From: Clostridiales bacterium
Lineage (GTDB): Bacteria; Bacillota; Clostridia; Acetivibrionales; RGIG10202
Reading direction: 5' to 3'
DNA length: 39,683 nucleotides
Assembly (NCBI GenBank): GCA_017961515.1
Contig: JAGCXC010000004.1
Coordinates: 1-39,683 of the forward strand
Every line of letters starts with the position of its first letter. The stretch's first letter is position 1. Shown in pieces: positions 1 to 9,420 of the stretch. The notes below the pieces were generated by a model. That model was given only the letters and a program-made list of their open reading frames with translations. It was not told where the DNA came from and did not search any database. The position numbers were made by a program, and so were the translations under genes.

Positions 1-1596
1 ATTTTCGGTACCATATGTATTTTTTGCACCACTATATGATATAGTTATTTTATTGCCTGAATATACGTTCACAGTGGAATTTGGGCTAGGATTTGTTAGA
101 CTAAATTGCATAGAATCATCGACAATAGTAAGTTTTGCACCGTCTCCATAGCCATAGAATCCGGGAGTTGGAGACACGGTTGGATTAGGTGATATTACGA
201 CTGGATCTGATTCTGGTAAAGGTTGAGTAGAAAATTCAGATGTTCCATATGTGAATTTTGTCCGTTTAAGATATAATGGATTAGGACTGTTGTTAATAAA
301 TTGACTTGTAGTATTTATTGGTGAAAATTGAGCCACTATATTATTCCCAGTAATTGATGGAGACATTCCTTCGGAGCTTGCATCTGATACCATAAGAATT
401 GAGTGTAAAGGTATATTTAAAGCACATCTTACGTGGCAATCTGAAGAAATACTACTATTAACAGATAAGGCGCCATTAAATACCATTGCAATTCCAGAAG
501 AAGAAAAAGAAGCAGATCTAAGCCACCATAAATTATTGCTTCCTGATGAATAAGACAGATTTCTTACTATTCTATTTGTATCAAATATTGTTGCATAAAT
601 GTATTCGTCATTCGAAAGTATTTCTTGCCCATAGCTATTATCAAATCCATACTCTTTATTTAATATCTCTTTTGCGGATAATAAAAATATTGTGTCTCCT
701 TTTAATCCACAGCCATATGCACAGGCAGTAGACGCATCAGATGTGTCTCCTACAATTCTAAAATTATTACCATCCTTACTAGTATGAAAATTTGGCATAT
801 CTGCTTTATCAAATTCTGGACTAAGTCCACTATTATACCAATTGTCTCTCTCATTATTTTGTGTTGATAGTATTGCTCTTTGCTCTGCAGATGAAAAACA
901 ATCATCATAAAATCCATATTTTCCTGGAAGTACTTTAGTGGGATCATCAGGATCAACTTGTCCTGGATTTATTCCATCATAACTTGCATTACAGGATGAT
1001 CCTTGTAAAAATAATCTTATTGAGCTATCTGTTTTTTCACCATTTTCACTTTCTGTTGACATAATAGTGTTGTAATCATCATCATTATTATCATTATTTT
1101 CTTCAACTTCTATTGACCATCTTTGACGAGATGAGCTTCTATTATCCCAGGATATTCCATTTGGCAGGGAATACTCCATTAACATAAACAATGCTTCTTT
1201 TTTATATTCTCTACAATCATTTGATTGGGTATTTAAGACTCGCCAATAAAGCGGTATATTGGATAAGTCCCCATATGGATTGATTAACTCAGGATCAGAT
1301 GGACCATTAAAAGGATCGTTATATACTCTGGCCTTTGGATTTTCTGGTATCCACCCAAAATATACGCGATTGTATTCGGATGGATGAGGGGAATCATTTG
1401 AATTAGAGGGATCATATGTGGGGTTAGCTATTGTACATATTCCCAATGTGCCAGGTGTATATGGTGAAATTGCGTATGCCTCAACCCTAAAAAAAGGCAT
1501 AAAAAAAGAGCTAAGCAATAGTATTACTAATAGATTTAAGGACATATTTTTATATTTTATTTTCAGGACGGTTCTTTTAAAATTATCTTGTATCAT
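1..1596 (-). CDS. Secreted DUF6273-type protein, 3' end beyond the window
   Basis: An open frame of 532 codons runs from an ATG at 1596 (minus strand) to the left edge without a stop, so the C-terminus is missing. The start has a good site (AAAGGAGAG) about nine bases upstream. A basic N-terminus is followed by a hydrophobic stretch at about residues 20-36 and a likely signal peptidase site near VEAYA (38-42), so export is expected. Central motifs fit the DUF6273 family seen in clostridial surface proteins: FSSAEQRAIL, GDTIFLLSAKEI, YGF, then WWLRSASF near residue 355 and a CHVRCALN-like segment. A Pro/Ser/Thr-rich linker (PNPTVSPTPG, about residue 470) leads into what is probably another extracellular domain. 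Catalytic function is unknown. It is divergent from lepA across 168 bases. The family assignment comes from recalled motifs; the open frame itself is clear. Confidence 0.8.
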   Translation of the reverse strand, partial: MIQDNFKRTVLKIKYKNMSLNLLVILLLSSFFMPFFRVEAYAISPYTPGTLGICTIANPTYDPSNSNDSPHPSEYNRVYFGWIPENPKARVYNDPFNGPSDPELINPYGDLSNIPLYWRVLNTQSNDCREYKKEALFMLMEYSLPNGISWDNRSSSRQRWSIEVEENNDNNDDDYNTIMSTESENGEKTDSSIRLFLQGSSCNASYDGINPGQVDPDDPTKVLPGKYGFYDDCFSSAEQRAILSTQNNERDNWYNSGLSPEFDKADMPNFHTSKDGNNFRIVGDTSDASTACAYGCGLKGDTIFLLSAKEILNKEYGFDNSYGQEILSNDEYIYATIFDTNRIVRNLSYSSGSNNLWWLRSASFSSSGIAMVFNGALSVNSSISSDCHVRCALNIPLHSILMVSDASSEGMSPSITGNNIVAQFSPINTTSQFINNSPNPLYLKRTKFTYGTSEFSTQPLPESDPVVISPNPTVSPTPGFYGYGDGAKLTIVDDSMQFSLTNPSPNSTVNVYSGNKITISYSGAKNTYGTEN

Positions 1597-1672
1597 GTAA
1601 ACATCTCTCCTTTCATTTATCGTAAAAGTTACATCGGATGCAATATTTTTTACTTTAACAAGCAAGAGGCAC

Positions 1673-1694
1673 AAAAAGGAATTTTTTCCTTTTT
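1673..1694. repeat. 9-bp perfect inverted repeat between the DUF6273 gene and lepA
   Basis: AAAAAGGAA and TTCCTTTTT form a perfect inverted repeat with a TTTT loop, 18 bases upstream of the lepA -35 box. It lies between divergent genes, so a terminator role is unlikely and an operator is possible. In DNA this A/T-rich it may also be chance. Confidence 0.35.
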
Positions 1695-1712
1695 CTATTA
1701 GAAGCTTAGTAC

Positions 1713-1741
1713 TTTACAAATCGAGCAAAAAACGTTAGAAT
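1713..1741 (+). promoter_or_regulatory. Sigma-A promoter of the lepA operon
   Basis: TTTACA at 1713-1718 and TAGAAT at 1736-1741 are separated by 17 bases. The predicted leader is only about 17 nt, with the ribosome-binding site AGGGGGA just before the ATG at 1765. Confidence 0.7.
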
Positions 1742-1764
1742 GGACTAGAATAGGGGGATTAAAT

Positions 1765-3561
1765 ATGGACAACATAAGAAATTTTTGTATAATAGCGCAT
1801 ATAGATCATGGTAAGTCAACGCTAGCAGATAGGCTAATAGAGACTACAGGGGTTCTTACAAAAAGAGAAATGGAAGAACAAGTGTTAGATACTATGGACA
1901 TAGAGAGAGAAAGAGGTATCACAATAAAGGCTCAAGCAGTTAGGATGATATACAAAGATAAAGATGCTAAGGAGTATGTTTTAAATTTAATAGATACACC
2001 AGGGCATGTTGATTTCAATTATGAAGTATCGAGAAGTCTTGCTGCATGCGAAGGGGCAATATTGGTTGTTGATGCTGCACAAGGGATAGAGGCGCAGACA
2101 CTAGCGAACGTTTATCTTGCAATAGAGCATGATTTAGAGATTGTGCCAGTTATAAATAAAGTGGATTTACCTAGCGCAAGACCAGATATAGTAAAGCAAG
2201 AGATAGAAGATGTGATAGGTCTTGATGCAAGTGATGCGCCATTAGTATCTGCTAAAAATGGTCTTAATATAGATCAAGTGTTGCAGGCAATAGTACAAAA
2301 GATCCCATCGCCAAGAGGTGATGTAAAAAATCCATTACAGGCGCTTATATTTGATTCATATTACGATTCCTACAAAGGTGTTATTGTGTTTGTCAGAATA
2401 AAAGAGGGTAGAGTAAAAGTTGGGGATAATATAAGGTTTATGTACACGCAAAAGGAGTTTATTGTGACAGAAGTAGGATATTTTCGTCCAGGTTCATTAT
2501 CAGCGTGCGGGGAATTGTCTGTAGGTGAAGTTGGATACATTGCCGCTAGTATAAAAAATGTGCGAGATGCAAGAGTGGGGGATACAGTTACTCTAGTGGA
2601 TAATCCCGCAAAGAAACCGTTAGATGGATATAAAAAAGTTAATCCTATGGTCTTTTGTGGAATATATCCAGCGGATGGATCAAAGTATGCAGACCTTAGA
2701 GATGCACTAGAGAAGCTTCAGTTAAATGATGCGGCACTATCATTTGAAGCGGAGTCGTCTAACGCATTGGGATTTGGATATAGATGTGGATTTTTGGGGC
2801 TTTTACACATGGAAATAATACAAGAGCGTTTGGAGCGAGAGTATAATTTTGATTTGATCACTACAGCGCCTAGTGTTATATACAAAGTTATTACTACCCA
2901 GGGAGAGACAATCTTTATAGATAATCCAGCAAATCTTCCGCCAATTACGTCTATTGCCTATATGGAGGAGCCAATAGTTAAAGCAAGTATTATGGTTCCA
3001 ACCGATTACATAGGTAGTATTATGGAGCTATCACAAGAGCGCAGGGGCGTATACAAAGATATGACGTATATAGATGATACAAGAGTAATGTTAACATATG
3101 AGATGCCATTAAATGAGATAATATATGATTTCTTTGATGCACTAAAATCAAGGACTAGAGGGTTTGCATCATTTGACTATGATTTAATGGGTTATCAGAA
3201 ATCGGATCTTGTTAAACTAGACATAATGTTAAATGGAGAAGTGATTGATGCGTTGTCTTTCATTGTTCATAGAGACAAAGCAGCCACTCGTGGAAGACGA
3301 ATTGCAGAAAAACTTAAAGAGACTATACCAAGGCAACAATTTGAGATACCTGTTCAGGCGTGTATTGGTGGGAAAATAATAGCAAGAGAGACGGTTAAGG
3401 CATATAGAAAGGACGTATTGGCAAAGTGTTATGGTGGAGATATATCAAGGAAGAGAAAGTTACTTGAAAAACAGAAGGAAGGAAAAAAGAGAATGCGTCA
3501 AGTAGGCAGTGTGGAGTTACCGCAGGAAGCGTTTATGAGTGTTCTTAAATTGGATTCATAA
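1765..3561 (+). CDS. lepA: Elongation factor 4 (LepA), ribosomal back-translocase GTPase
   Basis: LepA is a translational GTPase that acts on stalled or mis-translocated 70S ribosomes. The 598-residue length matches the family. The G1 loop AHIDHGKS is at 11-18, the switch I segment RERGITI at about 48-54, G3 DTPGH at 77-81 and G4 NKVD at 131-134. The EF-G-like domains and the LepA C-terminal domain ([21 protein letters not shown] near the end) are complete. The start is supported by AGGGGGA eight bases upstream and by the promoter at 1713-1741. hemW follows with its preferred ATG two bases after this stop, the common lepA-hemW pairing in Firmicutes. Confidence 0.97.
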   Translation: MDNIRNFCIIAHIDHGKSTLADRLIETTGVLTKREMEEQVLDTMDIERERGITIKAQAVRMIYKDKDAKEYVLNLIDTPGHVDFNYEVSRSLAACEGAILVVDAAQGIEAQTLANVYLAIEHDLEIVPVINKVDLPSARPDIVKQEIEDVIGLDASDAPLVSAKNGLNIDQVLQAIVQKIPSPRGDVKNPLQALIFDSYYDSYKGVIVFVRIKEGRVKVGDNIRFMYTQKEFIVTEVGYFRPGSLSACGELSVGEVGYIAASIKNVRDARVGDTVTLVDNPAKKPLDGYKKVNPMVFCGIYPADGSKYADLRDALEKLQLNDAALSFEAESSNALGFGYRCGFLGLLHMEIIQERLEREYNFDLITTAPSVIYKVITTQGETIFIDNPANLPPITSIAYMEEPIVKASIMVPTDYIGSIMELSQERRGVYKDMTYIDDTRVMLTYEMPLNEIIYDFFDALKSRTRGFASFDYDLMGYQKSDLVKLDIMLNGEVIDALSFIVHRDKAATRGRRIAEKLKETIPRQQFEIPVQACIGGKIIARETVKAYRKDVLAKCYGGDISRKRKLLEKQKEGKKRMRQVGSVELPQEAFMSVLKLDS

Positions 3562-3562
3562 T

Positions 3563-4690
3563 ATGGATAAAGAGTGTAGTTTGTATATTCATGTGCCTTT
3601 TTGTAAAGCTAAGTGCTATTATTGTGATTTTGCTTCGTTTGATAATTGTGACTGTTATATAAAAGATTACATAGAGAGCGTGGTACAAGAGATTGCGTTG
3701 GTTTCACCTAAGAATGTAATTAAAACTATATTTATAGGTGGGGGAACTCCATCATATATTAATGAATCGTATATATATAAAGTATTAGATAAGGTGTATT
3801 CGTGTTGTAGTGTAAAAAATGATGCAGAAATTACAATAGAATCAAATCCTGGTACATTGAATAGGGATAAGCTTTTGACTTACAAAAGTATAGGCATAAA
3901 TAGACTTAGTATGGGTGTTCAGTCAACTAATGATAATGTGTTAAAGAAATTAGGAAGAATTCACACATATAAGGATTTTATTGATAATTTTAACTTAGCA
4001 AGAGAAGTTGGTTTTAGAAACATAAGTGTTGATTTAATGTTCGGAGTACCTGGTCAGGATGAAAATATATGGAGACAAACGCTTGGAGATGTGGTAAAAA
4101 TATCTCCTGAGCACGTGTCAGCCTATAGCTTGACTATAGAAGAGGGAACAAAGTTTGGTGATATGTATCAAAAAGGAGAGATTTCATACGTACAGGATGA
4201 TATAGATAGAAGCATGTATCATTACGCAATAGATTTTTTAGGACAGCATGGATATCATCAGTATGAGATATCTAATTTTGCTAAGAGATATTGTGAGTGT
4301 GAGCATAATAAAGTTTATTGGAATGATGAATGCTATATAGGAATAGGATTGGGTGCACATTCGTATTTTGCTGGTAAAAGATACAATAATACATATGATA
4401 TGAATCAGTATATAAAAAGTGTGAAAAGAGGGATAGGGCCTCATGAAAATATAGAGGCGATATCAAAAACAAGAGATATGTCAGACTATATGATTTTGGG
4501 GCTTAGGTTGGCTAGTGGAGTTAGTAAGAAAAAATTTTATGAAAGATTTAATGAGAGCCTGGATTTGGTGTATCTAGTTAAGATAGAGGATCTTAAGGCC
4601 CGTGGTTTAATAAAGTGTGATGCAGATAAAGTAGTGTTAACAAAGCTAGGATTGGATTTAGCTAATAAAGTCTTTGTAGAATTTATTTAA
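3563..4690 (+). CDS. hemW: Radical SAM heme chaperone HemW (HemN-like)
   Basis: HemW is a radical-SAM relative of oxygen-independent coproporphyrinogen oxidase that binds heme and is proposed to deliver it to acceptor proteins. The radical-SAM cluster motif CxxxCxxC is at Cys14, Cys18 and Cys21 (HVPFCKAKCYYCDF), followed by GGGTPSYI (SAM-binding glycines) and an ESNPGT segment. The C-terminal HemN-type region ends near residue 375. I prefer the ATG at 3563, one base after the lepA stop, because it places the Cys motif at the usual distance from the N-terminus. An in-frame GTG at 3539, inside lepA, has AGGAAG upstream and would add eight residues. Translational coupling to lepA is likely. Confidence 0.93.
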   Translation: MDKECSLYIHVPFCKAKCYYCDFASFDNCDCYIKDYIESVVQEIALVSPKNVIKTIFIGGGTPSYINESYIYKVLDKVYSCCSVKNDAEITIESNPGTLNRDKLLTYKSIGINRLSMGVQSTNDNVLKKLGRIHTYKDFIDNFNLAREVGFRNISVDLMFGVPGQDENIWRQTLGDVVKISPEHVSAYSLTIEEGTKFGDMYQKGEISYVQDDIDRSMYHYAIDFLGQHGYHQYEISNFAKRYCECEHNKVYWNDECYIGIGLGAHSYFAGKRYNNTYDMNQYIKSVKRGIGPHENIEAISKTRDMSDYMILGLRLASGVSKKKFYERFNESLDLVYLVKIEDLKARGLIKCDADKVVLTKLGLDLANKVFVEFI

Positions 4691-4702
4691 AGGGGGATAA
4701 TT

Positions 4703-5311
4703 TTGAAAAATATAAATATACAAAAAATTTTTATGTGGGTGTTCGCGCTAATTCCCATAATAGTAGTGGCAAGCGTATATAGAATGATCCCTAATAGATG
4801 TATTGTGGGAATAAATATGGCAAAGAGTCTATTTTATGGTGCAAAAAAAATGCTATGGATATTATGTGTGGTGCCAGTAGTAATTGCTATAGCCACAACA
4901 ATATTTTCAAGGTACACTAAAAATTCGAATAGTAATATGCAAAAAGTTGCTGTATCAATTAGTATATTTGTAATCGGATATGTGTCAGCAATAATTTTAG
5001 AAAATTTTGACTTAAATATTATAGATGTGTATAATGTCGCGTGTTTTAGTATAGCAATATTGTTTGCAACGCTAGGGAGTAGCACAATTATTGAGATAAA
5101 GAATCCATGGACAATGCAAGATTTGAATGTGCGAGATAAAACACAGGAATTAGCTTGCAACTTGTGTATCATAGGAGGATTGATACAAGCGTTGTCGTCA
5201 ATTTTTCTAAAGCAGCAAAAACTTTTTTATGTGATGATGCTAACGTTTGTAATATGTCTTATAATGCCCAATGTTATATCATATGTGTGGTATAGCAAAA
5301 AAAATAAATAA
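4703..5311 (+). CDS. SdpI-like integral membrane protein
   Basis: This 202-residue protein starts with TTG behind AGGGGGATAATT and has about six hydrophobic segments (roughly 10-26, 50-68, 84-100, 110-128, 150-168, 175-196). Two signatures resemble the SdpI/DUF1648 family: an early loop MIPNRCIVGIN, comparable to the IP-x-HFN-G segment, and a late loop NPWTMQDLNVRDKTQELA followed by IIGG, comparable to the WTL-x-W-x-KTH-x-G signature. B. subtilis SdpI gives immunity to the SdpC toxin and senses it, but most relatives have no known role, so immunity here is only a suggestion. No toxin-like partner is recognisable next to it. It sits 12 bases after hemW and 14 before the ankyrin gene, so it is probably co-transcribed. 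Confidence 0.6.
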   Translation: MKNINIQKIFMWVFALIPIIVVASVYRMIPNRCIVGINMAKSLFYGAKKMLWILCVVPVVIAIATTIFSRYTKNSNSNMQKVAVSISIFVIGYVSAIILENFDLNIIDVYNVACFSIAILFATLGSSTIIEIKNPWTMQDLNVRDKTQELACNLCIIGGLIQALSSIFLKQQKLFYVMMLTFVICLIMPNVISYVWYSKKNK

Positions 5312-5325
5312 GGAGATGCTAAAAT

Positions 5326-5874
5326 ATGAAATATATACAGAAGGTGAAAAATTATTTTAGGGATATAAGAATAAAAAGTGCAATGAAAAATTATTTAGAT
5401 CGATATATAGAATTAGCACAGTTTATAATGACAAATGGAAGTGGTGTCAATATACAAGATATAAAAAAGTATTTAACTGATATTAAAGATAATGAAGAGA
5501 TGGTTAGATTTATGATAAATAAATTAAAAAAATGCGATTTTACAGTTTTAATGTATGCTGCAATAAGAGAGGACGAAGATCTTACAAGTAATATTATATC
5601 TAATCACTTGTGTGGGATAAATAAAAAAGATCGGTTGGGGTATACAGCGCTTATGTATGCATGTAGATTTAATAAAAGCGATAGAATAGTAAAAATGTTA
5701 CTTGAAAATGGTGCTGATGTTAATAATATATCAAAAAGGAAAAAAACAGCATTTAATTTTGCAAAAGACAACGGAAATGATATAATAATATCAGTGGTAG
5801 GACGGGCTATATTAAATGATAGTATACCTCTTGTTGCTAAAAGAACAAGGGAGGTTAGGTTCAGTTTAGACTAA
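5326..5874 (+). CDS. Small ankyrin-repeat protein
   Basis: The protein has 182 residues, starts with ATG behind AAGGAGATG, and has no signal peptide or membrane span, so it is probably cytoplasmic. The basic N-terminus (about 1-70) is alpha-helical in character. Ankyrin repeats follow: TVLMYAAIREDEDLTSNIISN (about 84-104, degenerate), LGYTALMYACRFNKSDRIVKMLLENGADVN (about 105-134), and a partial capping repeat KKTAFNFAKDNGND. The GYTALMYA and LLENGADVN motifs are diagnostic. Ankyrin repeats bind other proteins, so an adaptor role for a neighbouring product is reasonable inference. It ends 15 bases before the phosphoesterase gene. Confidence 0.8.
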   Translation: MKYIQKVKNYFRDIRIKSAMKNYLDRYIELAQFIMTNGSGVNIQDIKKYLTDIKDNEEMVRFMINKLKKCDFTVLMYAAIREDEDLTSNIISNHLCGINKKDRLGYTALMYACRFNKSDRIVKMLLENGADVNNISKRKKTAFNFAKDNGNDIIISVVGRAILNDSIPLVAKRTREVRFSLD

Positions 5875-5889
5875 TGGGGGGATGTTAAT

Positions 5890-8214
5890 TTGAATAGTTA
5901 TCCAAAATATAATCCTGACACAAAGAAGTATGAGATATATACTTTGGAGGAATTGGTGACTATGTCTAGTGGATGGACTGAAGGTATGCCCAAGTATGGA
6001 ACATATGTACTTATGAATGATATAGATATGAAAGGATATAATGATTTTATTCCAATAGGACATAAAAGAGAGAGAGCGTTCGTGGGTACATTCGATGGGA
6101 ACAATCATTGTATAAAAAATCTTAAGATAGATAGTGATCAAAAATATGTTGCTTTGTTCAAGTACTTAGGGAACAAAGAAGGTGGTTATGCGTGCGTTAG
6201 GAATTTACGTATGGAAAATTGCGACATAAAGGGAAGCCGCAATGTTGCATGCATAGCTGGAGTTAATTATGGAAGGATAGAAAATTGTTTTGTTTCAGGT
6301 AAGGTAAGATGTGATAGCATGGTAGGATCGCACGGAGTAGGCGGAATATCAGGTAAGAATAAAGCGTACGGATTTATAAAGAATTGTATTGTGAATGCAG
6401 ATATAGAAGGTAGTTATGATGTAGGTGGAATTTCTGGTATACAAGAAGAAGGCGGGGTAGTGGTAGGCTGCCTTGTTGTTGGAACACTTAAAGCAAATGA
6501 TGGCAACGGTATGGTAGGAGGAATAGTTGGTTCGTCTAATGCGGGGAATTGTATTAGAAAATGTTTAGTTGCTGTAAATAGCATATCCGGGAAAAGATAT
6601 GTGGGTAAAATAATTGGACAGTTTAATGATGAGAGTTGTGATAATATAAGGGACAACATGGTTTGGGAAGGAATACAAATACTAGGAAATGAAGGCGGAG
6701 TGATAGAAGTTAAATCTATGTCGGTATATTCTGTAAAAGATTATATCAAACGTAGGTACGGAAAAGAATGGGATATTACATCTTTGATTGATTTGCCTAT
6801 GAGAATGGATTTACCAATAATTACGTCAGTGCCTGTGTCGAGGATAAGTTCAAAAGGAGAACTTGTAATAAAAGCCAGGGTGTTACCTCATAATGATAAT
6901 TATAAAGTTAATGTATATTACTGGAGTAGTTTTAATAAGTTTATCCGAATAGCAGATATGAAAAAGGTAAATGGTGAGTACAAATGTGTAATAAAAGGTT
7001 TGAGCCGAAGCAAAAGAGTGTATTATTATATAAGAGTTGAAGGTGACCCTGAAATAACATGGCCTTATTACAAAGAGGAACCAGTATGTGTTAATGTAGG
7101 AGACTATGGTATACAAAAACGCCCAAGTCAGATTACGCTAACAATGGGTAATGACATAAATAATGTTGGTGTCAATTGGATTACGCATAGTACAATAGAA
7201 GACACAGTTCTGTGGCATAAGAAAAAAGGTTCAAGTGATTGGGTGGAGACATTGGGTGTTAGTCATGAAATGAAAAAGAGTGAACTTAAAAGTCACAAAG
7301 TTAGGATGGAAAATTTAGAGCCAGATACAGTATATCAATACAAAGTTGGAGATAAGTACGGACATGATAGCGGGCTATTAGAATTTAAGACTGTACCGAA
7401 AAATGAATTTTCGTTTTTGTTTATAGCTGATCCTCAGGCTGTTAGCAGGAAGGATTATGTTACCTTCCGCAAATGTATGGATAGTGCGACTAAAAACTTT
7501 ACTCCAGATTTTATAGTGAATGCGGGAGATATAACGCAAAATGGGTATAAGGCAACTGAGTGGAAAGCGTGTTTTGATATGTTGAGCGAATATTTTAATC
7601 GATTTCTTACTATATCAATACCAGGTAACCACGAAAATAAGGGTGATCCATACTTTAGCCAATACGTTAATAGATTTTTTATGCCAAAGACTAAGTTAGC
7701 TATTCCAAGCCGTGGGACTATAGGTGAGTTTAAGTGTGGTATAGCACATATAGTTACTGTTAATACGGAAATAATGAGAGAGACGGGGGTTAGAGAAAAA
7801 CAGATATCTTGGATGAAAAATATATTTAAAAAGAGTGATTGTAAGTGGAAGATACTTGTGTTGCACCGAGGAATGTACATGGTTAACCATAGTTCTAAAA
7901 AGATTAGAAAATATTTCGAAGGGGTACTGGAGGAGGTTGGTGTAAATCTTGTGTTAAATGGACATGATCATATTTACACTAGAGCTACTAACAATGGTAT
8001 AACGTATATAACAGGAGGAACGTGTGGCAATAAATTTTATGAGTATATCAATGAAGAAAATTTGAATATAGACGTGTGGCGTGATGACAAAGGATGTCAA
8101 ACTTATAGTATAGTGAAGGTAAATGAAGGTGCCATAAATATAGATGTGTACTCAAAAAAAGATGAAGATGATTGGGATAATTGGATATTAATAGATAAAG
8201 TAGAAATTAAGTAA
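5890..8214 (+). CDS. Modular GLUG-repeat / FnIII / calcineurin-like metallophosphoesterase
   Basis: The protein has 774 residues and a TTG start behind GGGGGGATG. An in-frame stop at 5872-5874 excludes a longer N-terminus. Residues 1 to about 270 form a GLUG-like beta-helical region: TLEELV, GTYVLMNDIDMKG, PIG, GTFDGNNHCIKNL, then repeats of the type VGGISG, VGGIVG and ENC-x-V. Residues 413-505 resemble the FnIII domain of purple acid phosphatases (VNWIT, LEPDTVYQYKVG). Residues 506-750 are the phosphoesterase, with metal ligands Asp514 (IADPQ), Asp547 (NAGDITQNG), Asn580-His581 (PGNHEN) and His692/His694 (NGHDH). The catalytic set looks complete; the substrate is unknown. Homologues are usually exported, yet no signal peptide is visible. 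It is the last gene of the lepA run, and its last 27 bases overlap ylbJ tail to tail. Confidence 0.88.
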   Translation: MNSYPKYNPDTKKYEIYTLEELVTMSSGWTEGMPKYGTYVLMNDIDMKGYNDFIPIGHKRERAFVGTFDGNNHCIKNLKIDSDQKYVALFKYLGNKEGGYACVRNLRMENCDIKGSRNVACIAGVNYGRIENCFVSGKVRCDSMVGSHGVGGISGKNKAYGFIKNCIVNADIEGSYDVGGISGIQEEGGVVVGCLVVGTLKANDGNGMVGGIVGSSNAGNCIRKCLVAVNSISGKRYVGKIIGQFNDESCDNIRDNMVWEGIQILGNEGGVIEVKSMSVYSVKDYIKRRYGKEWDITSLIDLPMRMDLPIITSVPVSRISSKGELVIKARVLPHNDNYKVNVYYWSSFNKFIRIADMKKVNGEYKCVIKGLSRSKRVYYYIRVEGDPEITWPYYKEEPVCVNVGDYGIQKRPSQITLTMGNDINNVGVNWITHSTIEDTVLWHKKKGSSDWVETLGVSHEMKKSELKSHKVRMENLEPDTVYQYKVGDKYGHDSGLLEFKTVPKNEFSFLFIADPQAVSRKDYVTFRKCMDSATKNFTPDFIVNAGDITQNGYKATEWKACFDMLSEYFNRFLTISIPGNHENKGDPYFSQYVNRFFMPKTKLAIPSRGTIGEFKCGIAHIVTVNTEIMRETGVREKQISWMKNIFKKSDCKWKILVLHRGMYMVNHSSKKIRKYFEGVLEEVGVNLVLNGHDHIYTRATNNGITYITGGTCGNKFYEYINEENLNIDVWRDDKGCQTYSIVKVNEGAINIDVYSKKDEDDWDNWILIDKVEIK

Positions 8215-9261
8215 TATTAGATATAGTATACTTAGTATGCCCTGTAGGAATTTGCCTATAACGAATGGTAGGGTACGTATATCGGACTTGGATAAGGTAC
8301 TAAATATTTGGGAATGTATTGAAAGACCAGCAAAGCCTAATAGAAATGATGTTAGCAAAAGTTTTAGTAAAAGGCTAGTGTTAGAAAGATTAGCTATTAG
8401 GGATATGCCGCTTGTCATTTCAAAAAGGCCGCTGATGCAGGAGGATACTACACCTTGTTCTAAGCCAAACCAATAGATAATAGGCGAGAATATATTTGTA
8501 ATGAATGCAAGAAAGGAAGTTTTGTTAAGTAGTTTAATTATTACTGAAAAAAATATTATGAAGCCAGCTATGTTTATCATTGTGTTTATGGCGGATACAA
8601 CAGACGAAGTAAATATACATGTTAAACTTTTTTGCGTTTGTTTTGTGCTTGAACAAAGAGAAGTAAGGTAGGTTTTTTTGATTTGGCAAGTGTTGTTTCG
8701 TTTATAGAATGAGAATATTATTCCTACTGATATGGCTGAGAGTACGTGGCATGCGTACAATAGTAGCCCTATTTTTTTGCTACCAAAAAATCCTAGACCA
8801 ACTGCAGATATTACAAAAAGTGGTCCTGAGTTATTAGTAAATGTTATAAGACGTTCAGCTTCTGTCTTTGTTAGTAAGCCTTGTTCGTACAGTTTTAGTG
8901 TTGAGGTTGCTCCAATAGGGTATCCACTTAGAGTCCCAAGAAAAAATGCTGGTGCTGAAGCTCCTGGAACGTTAAATAGGGGGCGCATTATTCCTTCAAA
9001 AAATTTTCCTATGATAACAGATATATTTGTATGGCTTAGGCATTCGCATATTACTAAAAAGGGAAATACTGCGGGAAACACCACATTAAACCATAAACTT
9101 ATACCAAGTTTGCAGGATGATATGGCATCTTTGGAATATATGATAAGAAGGATTATAAAAGTTGCACATAACAAACTACTAAAGAGTAAAGAAAGTTCCT
9201 TTACCAGCCTTAAGCGATATAGTAAAAAAAATGTTGTGAGTGCTAAAATAACGTATATCAA
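8188..9261 (-). CDS. ylbJ: Sporulation integral membrane protein YlbJ
   Basis: YlbJ is a polytopic protein of the nucleoside-recognition/GATE fold, needed for normal spore formation in Bacillus and conserved in spore formers. The 357 residues contain about nine hydrophobic segments and the family signatures GISLWFNVVFPAVFPFLV, LSGYPIGA and FTNNSGPLFVISAVG. The start is a TTG at 9261 with AGGAG ten bases upstream; no better start lies in frame. A sigma-E-like promoter at 9281-9309 fits mother-cell expression. It is divergent from the DUF4129 operon and converges on the phosphoesterase gene with a 27-base overlap. Confidence 0.92.
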   Translation of the reverse strand: MIYVILALTTFFLLYRLRLVKELSLLFSSLLCATFIILLIIYSKDAISSCKLGISLWFNVVFPAVFPFLVICECLSHTNISVIIGKFFEGIMRPLFNVPGASAPAFFLGTLSGYPIGATSTLKLYEQGLLTKTEAERLITFTNNSGPLFVISAVGLGFFGSKKIGLLLYACHVLSAISVGIIFSFYKRNNTCQIKKTYLTSLCSSTKQTQKSLTCIFTSSVVSAINTMINIAGFIIFFSVIIKLLNKTSFLAFITNIFSPIIYWFGLEQGVVSSCISGLFEMTSGISLIANLSNTSLLLKLLLTSFLLGFAGLSIHSQIFSTLSKSDIRTLPFVIGKFLQGILSILYLILLNFYFIY

Positions 9262-9280
9262 TGTAAGTGTACTCCTTTTG

Positions 9281-9309
9281 CTGGTATGGTATACTACTAT
9301 ATTCTATTG
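9281..9309 (-). promoter_or_regulatory. Candidate sigma-E promoter of ylbJ
   Basis: On the minus strand CAATAGA (9309-9303) and CATACCAG (9288-9281) are 14 bases apart. The known B. subtilis sigma-E consensus is KMATATT, 13-15 bases, CATACAMT. The -10 match is good and the -35 match is limited to ATA. The position about 20 bases upstream of the start codon fits a mother-cell sporulation gene. Confidence 0.42.
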
Positions 9310-9378
9310 TTGTCTTAGGCGACTTATGCGTAATGTAATATGTGCTAAAATTCGATATTATATTTTGTTTGCAATATG

Positions 9379-9387
9379 TGATATAAT
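9379..9387 (+). promoter_or_regulatory. Extended -10 promoter of the DUF4129/MoxR operon
   Basis: TGATATAAT is a perfect extended -10 element 33 bases before the ATG at 9421. I see no good -35 hexamer at 17 bases, which is usual for extended -10 promoters. Confidence 0.5.
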
Positions 9388-9420
9388 AATGTTAATAGAC
9401 AGGATGAGAGGTGATGGAGT

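Noticed and set aside
750..956. Short minus-strand frame inside the left-edge gene
   Set aside because: It is a shifted frame of the 532-codon DUF6273-type gene, which carries the recognisable motifs.
3539..3562. GTG start of hemW inside lepA
   Set aside because: Possible, with AGGAAG upstream, but the ATG at 3563 gives the standard N-terminus and lies right behind the lepA stop.
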